In this document: piece after piece, positions 53,295 through 64,000 of the stretch
Position numbering within the stretch: the first letter of the stretch is position 1
Layout of the letters: each line of letters begins with the position of its first letter
Assembly: GCF_042682525.1 (NCBI RefSeq)
Contig: NZ_JBHUHP010000004.1
Location: forward strand, 124,001-188,000
Direction: 5' to 3'
Length of the DNA stretch: 64,000 nt
Source of the DNA: Blastococcus_B deserti
Lineage (GTDB): Bacteria > Actinomycetota > Actinomycetes > Mycobacteriales > Geodermatophilaceae
The notes under the pieces: generated by a model
The model's database searches: none
Told to the model about the DNA's origin: nothing
What the model saw: the letters and a program-made list of their open reading frames with translations, nothing else
Translations under genes and position numbers: made by a program

Positions 53295-54074
53295 GTGGCC
53301 GGAGCCCTGCCGAACCTCGTCGTCATCGGGGCCATGAAGTGCGGGACAACCTCTCTGCACCACTACCTCGACGCGCACCCCGAGATCGCGATGTCCCGTC
53401 CGAAGGAGCTCAACTTCTTCTTCGGACCGGCCGATGCCGCAGGCGCCGACGGCTGCGGATCCGATGTCGGCTGCGGATCCGATGTCGGCTGGGCGCGGGG
53501 CAACTGGCACCGGGGCGTGCCCTGGTACTGCGGTCACTTCGACCCGGCCGCCACGCTGCGCGGCGAGGCGTCACCGGGGTACACCTCGCCCTCGCACCCC
53601 GAGGTGGCCGCCCGCATGGCCGCGCTGATCCCCGACGCCCGGCTGGTCTACGCCGTCCGCGACCCGGTGGAGCGGGCCGTGTCCCAGTACCTGCACCACC
53701 GGCGCGACGGCGCCGAGACACGGGACCCGGGGGAGGCGCTGCTGGACCCGGGCAGCCAGTACGTCGCCCGGGGCCGGTACTTCGAGCGGCTGGCGCCGTT
53801 CCTCGCCACGGGCGCGTTCGACGGACGCATCACCGTCGTCGCCCGGGAGCAGCTCGCGGACGCCCCCCGGACGACGCTGCGCCGGCTGTACGCCGAACTG
53901 GGGGTGGACGACGACCACTGGTCGCCGGACCTGGAGCAGCGGCGCAACGAGTCCGTGGAGACGCCGCCGGAGCTGCCCGACCGGCTGCTGCGGCGGCTGC
54001 GCGCGGCGTTCGCCGACGACGCCGAGCGGTTGCGCGAGTTCGCCGGGCAGGACCTCCCGCGCTGGTCGGTCTGA
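53295..54074 (+). CDS. PAPS-dependent sulfotransferase
   Basis: A 259-aa carbohydrate-type sulfotransferase. The 5'-phosphosulfate loop VIGAMKCGTTSLHHYLDAHP (about residues 10-29) and the 3'-phosphate motif VYAVRDPVERAVSQYLHH (about 117-134) are intact. It transfers sulfate from PAPS to a sugar or lipid hydroxyl, fitting the surface-glycan genes before it. GTG at 53295. An 18-bp tandem duplication (53451-53486) inserts the repeat GCGSDV twice in the loop after the first motif. Confidence 0.87.
   Translation: MAGALPNLVVIGAMKCGTTSLHHYLDAHPEIAMSRPKELNFFFGPADAAGADGCGSDVGCGSDVGWARGNWHRGVPWYCGHFDPAATLRGEASPGYTSPSHPEVAARMAALIPDARLVYAVRDPVERAVSQYLHHRRDGAETRDPGEALLDPGSQYVARGRYFERLAPFLATGAFDGRITVVAREQLADAPRTTLRRLYAELGVDDDHWSPDLEQRRNESVETPPELPDRLLRRLRAAFADDAERLREFAGQDLPRWSV
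53451..53486 (+). repeat. 18-bp tandem duplication within the sulfotransferase gene
   Basis: GGCTGCGGATCCGATGTC occurs at 53451-53468 and again at 53469-53486, followed by GGCTG. It is in frame and adds six residues (GCGSDV) per copy, so the protein stays intact. Confidence 0.9.
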
Positions 54075-54092
54075 CGGCCGCCCGGAGGCGAC

Positions 54093-54122
54093 CGTCCCGA
54101 CGACGTGCCCACCGTCGGGACG
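54093..54122 (+). terminator. Hairpin after the sulfotransferase gene
   Basis: CGTCCCGAC (54093-54101) pairs with GTCGGGACG (54114-54122), a 9-bp stem with a 12-nt loop, 18 nt past the stop. Confidence 0.55.
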
Positions 54123-54265
54123 TGCCGTTCACCCGGACCGGTCGGCTGGTCGGTGACCGCCGGTTCGCGGATGGTATGACCGGACGGACGTCCGGCGTCC
54201 CGTGGTCCCGTGGGGACCCGGTCACCCGCTCGTCCGCCCAGCGCGATGCCGACCGAGGAGACTCC

Positions 54266-56550
54266 GTGCCCGTACCCACCGGAGAACCGACCGACCGGAG
54301 CCCGGCCGGACCGGGTGACCCGGTCTTCGGCGCCCTTCCGCTCGAGGACAAGGCGGCTCTGCTCTCGGGGCGGGACTTCTGGACCACGAAGCCGGTGGGA
54401 CCGGTTCCGGCGGTCGTGCTCACCGACGGCCCGCACGGGGTGCGTCGCCAGGCCGCTGATTTCGACCAGCTCGGTCTCCTGGAGAGCCTCCCGGCCACCT
54501 GCTTCCCGCCGCGGTCGCCGTCGCCTCCAGCTGGGACCCCGCCGTGGCCGAGCGCGTCGGCGCCGCCGTCGGGCGCGAGGCGCGTGCCCAGGGGGTGCAC
54601 GTCGTCCTCGGCCCGGGAGTGAACATTAAGCGGTCGCCGCTGGGCGGCCGCAACTTCGAGTACTACTCGGAGGACCCGTTGCTGACCGGGGTGCTGGCCG
54701 CGGCGCACGTCCGCGGGCAGCAGGCGCAGGGAGTCGGTGCGTCGGTCAAGCACTTCGCCGCCAACAACCAGGAGACCGACCGGATGCAGGTGAGCGTCGA
54801 CGTCGACGAGCGCACCCTCCGCGAGATCTACCTGCCCGCCTTCGAGCGCGTTGTCACCGAGGCCCGCCCGGCCACGGTCATGTGCGCCTACAACCGCATC
54901 AACGGGGTCTTCGCCTCGGAGAACCACTGGCTGCTCACCGAGCTGCTCCGCGACCAGTGGGGCTTCGAGGGCGTCGTCGTCTCGGACTGGGGCGCGGTGG
55001 ACGACCGGCCCGCCGCCCTCGCCGCGGGCCTGGACCTGCAGATGCCCGGCGACGGGGGAGCGGGGGACCGGCGGGTCGTCGAGGCCGTCCGGTCCGGGGA
55101 GCTGGACGAGTCGGTCGTGGACACCAGCGCCCGCCGGGTCGCGGCCCTCGCCGCGCTGGTCGCTGAACCGGCGGGCGGGTTCGACGTCGAGGCACACCAC
55201 GCGCTGGCCCGGGAGCTCGCCGCCGAGTGCGCGGTCCTCCTGCGCAACGAGCGGGGCGCGCTGCCCCTGGCACCCGGTGCGCGGGTCGCCCTCGTCGGGG
55301 AGTTCGCCCGGACGCCGCGCTACCAGGGCGGTGGCAGCTCCAACGTCAACCCGACCCGGCTGGACACCGCGCTCGAGGCGGTCCGTGCGCTGTCCCGGGC
55401 GGACGTGGCCTTCGCGCCCGGCTTCCCCACCGACGGTTCCGGCGACGCCGCCGCGCTGCGCGACGAGGCGGTCGCCGTCGCCCGGGACGCCGAGGTCACC
55501 GTCGTGTTCGCCGGGCTGGGGGCGGCCGACGAGTCGGAGGGCTTCGACCGCGCGACCCTCGACCTGCCGGCCGCCCAGGTCGAGCTGATCCGCGCCGTGG
55601 CGGCGGTCAGCCCGCGCACCGTCGTCGTCCTGTCCAACGGTGGCGTCGTCTCGCTGGAGGGTTGGCACGACGAGGTCGACGCGGTGCTGGAGGGCTTCCT
55701 GCTCGGCCAGGGCGGCGGGGCCGCGGTCGCGGACCTGCTGTACGGGGTCGCGAATCCGTCGGGCCACCTCGCGGAGACGGTTCCGCTCCGTCTCGAGGAC
55801 ACCCCGAGCTTCCTCAACTTCCCCGGGGAGCAGGGGCACGTCCGGTACGGGGAGGGTGTGATGGTCGGCTATCGCGGCCTCACCACCCTCGGCCGACCCG
55901 TGCGCTATCCCTTCGGGCACGGCCTGAGCTACACGGCCTTCGACACCACGGACCTCCGGGTGGTCGCCACCGGGAGCGACACGGCGACCGTCTCGGTGAC
56001 CGTGGCCAACACCGGCGACCGGGCCGGCAAGCACGTGGTGCAGGTCTACGTCGCCACGACGGCGGGGCCGGTCCGCCGCCCGGCCCGCGAGCTGCGCGCC
56101 TTCACCAAGGTGGCGCTGGCGCCCGGGGAGCGGCGCACGGTGAGCCTCGGCCTCGACCGCCGCGCCTTCGCGTACTGGGACGTCCGCGAGGACGGCTGGG
56201 TCGTGGCGCCCGGGGAGTACACCGTCCAGGTCGGCGCGAGCGCCGTGGACGTCGTCGCGGAGGCGGTCGTGAGCCTTGCCGGCGACGACCTCGTCCGGGA
56301 GCTCACCCTCGCCTCCCCGGTGGCGGAGTGGTTCACCCACCCGGTCGCCGGGCCGGTGCTGGCGGAGGAGCTGGCACGCCCCTCGGACGGCGAGGAGCCG
56401 CGGCCCGGGCTGCAGGAGGAGATGCTGCAGATGGTCGGGTCGATGCCGATGCGGCGGTTCGTCGTGGACATGGGGGCCGACATCCCGGTGCACCTGCTCG
56501 AGCGGCTGGTCCACGAGGCGGCGCGGGCGCGGGCGGACCGGGTCGGCTGA
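54266..56550 (+). pseudogene. GH3 family beta-glycosidase, broken by one frameshift near the N-terminus
   Basis: A glycoside hydrolase family 3 enzyme of about 760 aa if the frame is restored. From GTG 54266 (GAGGAG site 5 nt before) the protein reads LPLEDKAALLSGRDFW and continues to TCFPP; at 54510/54511 the frame shifts as if one base were lost in CCGCC(G)GCGG. It then continues without interruption to 56550 (GPGVNIKRSPLGGRNFEYY, KHFAANNQE, catalytic Asp in SDWGA at 54985, GH3 C-terminal and fibronectin-III-like domains). No signal peptide is visible. As written, translation would give only a fragment, unless an internal start (54544) is used, which lacks part of the barrel. Confidence 0.83.
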
Positions 56551-56687
56551 GCCGGCCGGCCGACCCGGCCGTGGCGGCGCGGTAGACCACGGCCGCTCCC
56601 GGATACACCGAGCAGGCCGACCCGGACCGGGTCGTCGTCGTGGCCGGTCTCCCGGTCACGGGAACCGCACCCGAGAGGAACCGCACC

Positions 56688-57704
56688 GTGCGCGGAGCTG
56701 TGCTGCACGCCCCTGGCGACGTCCGCATCGAGCAGCTGCCCGATCCGGCGATCGTCGAGCCGACCGACGCGATCGTCCGGCTGTCGGCCACCTGCGTCTG
56801 CGGATCGGACCTGTGGCCCTACCGCGGCATCAACGAGGTCACCGAGCCGACGCCCATCGGGCACGAGTACTGCGGCGTGGTCGAGGAGGTCGGCCCCGGC
56901 GTCTCCTCGGTCCGGCCCGGCCAGTTCGTCATCGGCTCGTTCATCGCCTCGGACAACACCTGTCCGCACTGCCGGGCCGGCTACCAGAGCGCGTGTGCGC
57001 ACAAGGTCGGCATGACCGGAGCCCAGGCCGAGCTGCTCCGGGTTCCGCACGCCGACGGCACGCTGGTCGCCACCCCCGACGACCCCGATCCCGAGCTGCT
57101 GCCGAGCCTGCTCACCCTCTCCGACGTGATGGGCACCGGGTGGTTCGCCGCGGTGGCCGCCGGTGTGCGGCCGGGGATGACCGTGGCCGTCGTCGGCGAC
57201 GGCGCCGTGGGTCTGCTCGGCGTGCTCTCGGCGCGCCGGATGGGTGCCGAGCGGATCATCGCGATGAGCCGCCACGAGCCACGGCAGAAGCTGGCCACCG
57301 AGTTCGGCGCCACCGACGTCGTCCCCGAGCGGGGGGACGACGCCGTCGCGCGCATCCACGACCTGACCGACGGTGTGGGGGCGGACGCCGTCCTCGAGTG
57401 CGTCGGCACCGGCGAGGCGATGACGCAGGCGATCAGGTCGACCCGCGCCGGTGGCGGCGTCGGCTTCGTGGGCGTTCCGCACGGCGTCTCGATCCCCGGC
57501 GGACGGCTCTTCGCCACGATGGTGCGGCTGCACGGCGGCCCGGCGCCGGTCCGCCGGTTCCTGCCGGACCTGATCGACGCGACCCTGCGCGGGGAGATCG
57601 ACCCCGGCCGGGTGTTCGACCTCGACCTGCCGCTGGACGAGGTGGCCGAGGGGTACCGCGCGATGGACGAGCGGCGCGCCATCAAGGCGTACCTGCGGCC
57701 CTGA
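56688..57704 (+). CDS. Zinc-dependent alcohol dehydrogenase (MDR family)
   Basis: A 338-aa medium-chain dehydrogenase. Catalytic zinc site: CVCGSD and GHEYCGVVEEVG; structural region NTCPHCRAGYQSAC retains three of the usual four Cys, so the structural zinc may be lost or altered. NAD(P)-binding motif VVGDGAVGLLGVL lies in the middle. The substrate is unknown; similar enzymes oxidise secondary alcohols or polyols. GTG at 56688 has GAGAGGAA 7 nt upstream; a longer in-frame start at 56640 lacks support. Ends before a very strong terminator. Confidence 0.87.
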   Translation: MRGAVLHAPGDVRIEQLPDPAIVEPTDAIVRLSATCVCGSDLWPYRGINEVTEPTPIGHEYCGVVEEVGPGVSSVRPGQFVIGSFIASDNTCPHCRAGYQSACAHKVGMTGAQAELLRVPHADGTLVATPDDPDPELLPSLLTLSDVMGTGWFAAVAAGVRPGMTVAVVGDGAVGLLGVLSARRMGAERIIAMSRHEPRQKLATEFGATDVVPERGDDAVARIHDLTDGVGADAVLECVGTGEAMTQAIRSTRAGGGVGFVGVPHGVSIPGGRLFATMVRLHGGPAPVRRFLPDLIDATLRGEIDPGRVFDLDLPLDEVAEGYRAMDERRAIKAYLRP

Positions 57705-57736
57705 GCCCGGCCGACGACGCACCACACGGCGACGAA

Positions 57737-57783
57737 GTGCGCACGGGCCCCGTTCCTGTCGCGGGAACGGGGCCCGTGCGCAC
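57737..57783. terminator. 20-bp perfect terminator hairpin
   Basis: GTGCGCACGGGCCCCGTTCC (57737-57756) pairs perfectly with GGAACGGGGCCCGTGCGCAC (57764-57783) around a 7-nt loop, 33 nt after the alcohol dehydrogenase stop. Confidence 0.85.
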
Positions 57784-57916
57784 ACGCTGGGTGCCACTAG
57801 AGGTGCCTTGTTGCCACTGCGGTTGCACCTGCGTGTCCGAGAGCCGCGCGCCGACGACAGGCCGGTTCCGGTCCGGCGGCGTAGCGTCCAGGGATCCGTC
57901 GTCACAGGGGACGCCG

Positions 57917-62458
<4,542 letters not shown>

Positions 62459-62477
62459 GGCCGGGCGGCTCCGGAAG

Positions 62478-63641
62478 TCAGCGGGGCAGCTCCAGCGCGC
62501 GCACGAGGGGGACGCCGGGGCGGTAGGCCAGGTGGCGGTGGGACGGCGCGTCCACGACGGCCAGGTCCGCCCGGGCCCCGGGGCCCAGGTGGCCGACGTC
62601 GGTCCGGCGCAGCGCGGCCGCGCCCCCGGCGGTCGCCGCCCACAACGCCTCGGCCGGCGTCAGGTGCATCTCCCGGACGGCCAGCGCGATGCAGAAGGGC
62701 ATCGACGAGCTGAAGCAGCTTCCCGGGTTGCAGTCGGTGGCCAGCGCGACCGTCGCCCCGGCGTCCAGGAGACGGCGGGCGTCCGGATAGGGCGACCGGG
62801 TGGAGAACTCCACGCCGGGCAGGAGGGTGGCGACCGTCGTCCCGCCGGCGAGCGCGTCGACGTCGGCACCGGTCAGGTGCGTGCAGTGGTCGGCGCTGGC
62901 CGCGCCGAGCTCCACCGCGAGCCGCACCCCGGGGCCCGCGGAGAGCTGGTTGGCGTGCACCCGCAGACCCAGTCCCGCGGCGCGCCCGGCCTCGAGCACC
63001 GACCGCGCCTGGTCGCCGTCGAACGCGTGCGCCGATCCCGGCTCGCAGAAGACGTCCGCCCAGCGGGCGTGCGGGGCGCAGGCGGCGAGCATCGGACCGG
63101 TCACCAGCTCGACGTACTCGTCGGACCGGCCGACGTACTCGGCCGGCACCACGTGGGCGCCGAGGAACGTCGTCTCCGTGGTCACCTCGGCGGCGAGCCG
63201 GAGGCACCGGGTCTCGTCCTCGACCGTGAGCCCGTAGCCGCTCTTCACCTCCACCGTCGTGGTGCCCTGGCGGCGCATCTCGGCCAGCAGGTCCCGCAGC
63301 CGGCCGCGCAGGTCCGCGTCGGATGCCGCCCGGGTCGCGGCGACCGTGGTGCCGATGCCGCCGCCGTCGTAGCGGGCGCCCGACATCCGGGCCTCGAACT
63401 CCGCGGCCCGGTCACCGGCGAAGACCAGGTGGGCGTGGCTGTCGACGAAGCCGGGGATCACCGCCCGGCCGCCGACGTCGAGCCGCGCGTCGGCTTCGGG
63501 CGCCGCCGCGGTCCGGCCCACCCACGCGACGGTGCCGCCCTCGACGACGAGCGCGGCGTCGGCCAGGACGCCCAGCGCACCGCTGCCGAGCGCCGGATCG
63601 TTGGTGACCAGCTCACCGATGCCGCTGACGAGGAGGCTCAT
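62478..63641 (-). CDS. hutI: Imidazolonepropionase
   Basis: A 387-aa amidohydrolase that opens imidazolone-5-propionate to N-formimidoyl-glutamate in histidine degradation. Metal ligands lie in DSHAHLVFAGDR (about residues 67-78), GAHVVP (His about 168), RVHANQLS (His about 228) and ATDCNPGSC (Asp about 303). Length and motif order are typical. ATG at 63641 overlaps the stop of hutF by 4 nt, so the two hut genes are coupled. Confidence 0.94.
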   Translation of the reverse strand: MSLLVSGIGELVTNDPALGSGALGVLADAALVVEGGTVAWVGRTAAAPEADARLDVGGRAVIPGFVDSHAHLVFAGDRAAEFEARMSGARYDGGGIGTTVAATRAASDADLRGRLRDLLAEMRRQGTTTVEVKSGYGLTVEDETRCLRLAAEVTTETTFLGAHVVPAEYVGRSDEYVELVTGPMLAACAPHARWADVFCEPGSAHAFDGDQARSVLEAGRAAGLGLRVHANQLSAGPGVRLAVELGAASADHCTHLTGADVDALAGGTTVATLLPGVEFSTRSPYPDARRLLDAGATVALATDCNPGSCFSSSMPFCIALAVREMHLTPAEALWAATAGGAAALRRTDVGHLGPGARADLAVVDAPSHRHLAYRPGVPLVRALELPR

Positions 63642-64000
63642 CGGTCGTCCCGGAGTGCTCCGATGGCCGCGGTCAGCAGCCGCCCGACGTCGCCCAGGAC
63701 GTGCTGCCCCTCCGACACCACGATCCGGCCGTCGACGACCACGGTGTGCACGTCCGTGGCGCCGGCGGCCATCACGACCTGGTCCGGCGCGCTGCCCGCG
63801 GTGCGCGGGCTGTCCAGCCGGACGGCGACCAGGTCGGCCCGCATGCCCGGAGCCAGCCGGCCGGCGTCGTGCCAGCCCAGCGCGCGGTGCCCGGCCGCGG
63901 TGAGGGCGTCGACGAGCTCGGCCGGGCGGAGGCGGCCGCGTTCCCCGGAGACCAGTCGCTCGCCGCCTTCCAGCAGCCGCGCCTCGGCGAACAGGTCGGT
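63638..64000 (-). CDS. hutF: Formimidoylglutamate deiminase, C-terminal part (truncated by the window edge)
   Basis: The last ~120 residues of an amidohydrolase, open to the window end. The segment ALGWHDAGRLAPGMRADLVAVRLDSPRTAG and the final VVVDGRIVV match HutF, which deiminates N-formimidoyl-glutamate to N-formyl-glutamate. HutF together with HutI fits the five-step histidine pathway seen in many actinobacteria. The N-terminus with the metal site lies beyond 64000. Confidence 0.85.
   Translation of the reverse strand, partial: TDLFAEARLLEGGERLVSGERGRLRPAELVDALTAAGHRALGWHDAGRLAPGMRADLVAVRLDSPRTAGSAPDQVVMAAGATDVHTVVVDGRIVVSEGQHVLGDVGRLLTAAIGALRDDR

Noticed and set aside
56688..57704. Alcohol dehydrogenase as part of the cyclitol pathway
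   Set aside because: It is 15 kb from the catabolic region, follows an unrelated glycosidase and has no shared operator.

Overview
The window is very GC-rich, mostly actinobacterial-looking DNA (GTG/TTG starts, 4-nt ATGA/GTGA gene overlaps, a Wag31-like DivIVA protein, a long CtpI-like P-type ATPase, HutF-type histidine degradation). Gene content fits a soil or rock actinomycete, most likely Geodermatophilaceae (Geodermatophilus/Blastococcus/Modestobacter). That placement is an inference from style and content, not a database match.

Layout. 1-5.9 kb holds housekeeping genes: LtrA-like membrane protein, patatin-like lipase, malate:quinone oxidoreductase, a DUF2238-like membrane protein, YchJ-like protein and a Mug DNA glycosylase. 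5.9-42 kb is a large carbohydrate/cyclitol catabolic region. It contains a sugar ABC transporter, eight Gfo/Idh/MocA oxidoreductases, six AP-endonuclease-2-type TIM-barrel isomerases/dehydratases (one frameshifted), a phytanoyl-CoA-type dioxygenase, an intradiol (hydroxyquinol-type) ring-cleavage dioxygenase with maleylacetate reductase, and a self-sufficient P450-reductase fusion. It also contains a complete myo-inositol operon on the minus strand (iolC, aldolase-like gene, iolB, iolD, iolE, iolG, TIM-barrel gene, iolA/mmsA). Local regulators are three LacI types and one GntR/UTRA type. A decayed FUSC-family exporter gene lies at about 30.3-31.5 kb. 42-48.5 kb has two small hypothetical genes, a fourth LacI regulator, a DivIVA-domain gene coupled to a globin-reductase, a flavohaemoglobin and a DMT-like membrane protein. 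48.6-54.1 kb is a surface-glycan type operon (GT-C transferase, GT2 transferase, ChbG/YdjC deacetylase, methyltransferase), then a YihY/BrkB membrane protein and a sulfotransferase. 54.2-64 kb has a frameshifted GH3 glycosidase, a zinc alcohol dehydrogenase, a 1,513-aa P-type ATPase and the end of a hut operon (hutI, partial hutF).

How it works together. The iol genes can take myo-inositol to malonate semialdehyde/acetyl-CoA and DHAP. The surrounding paired oxidoreductase and TIM-barrel genes look like modules that oxidise and isomerise, dehydrate or deglycosylate related cyclitols or glycosides. Each module sits next to its own regulator. Visible palindromes support separate regulons: TTAAAGCGCTTTAA/TTGAAGCGCTTTAG around the LacI gene at 23.6 kb (linking an oxidoreductase/isomerase pair to the P450), two copies of CTAGAACGTTCTAG in front of the pair at 28.2 kb, and TGTCC(A/T)GACA in front of both the transporter and the iolC/gntR divergent promoter.

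The most unusual part is the operon at 13.8-21.2 kb. There hydroxyquinol-type ring cleavage and maleylacetate reduction are embedded among inositol-dehydrogenase-like genes, suggesting a route that joins cyclitol or aryl-glycoside breakdown to the 3-oxoadipate pathway. The substrates are not known from sequence alone. Two otherwise intact genes each carry a single-base loss in a GC context, so sequencing error has to be excluded before calling them dead.
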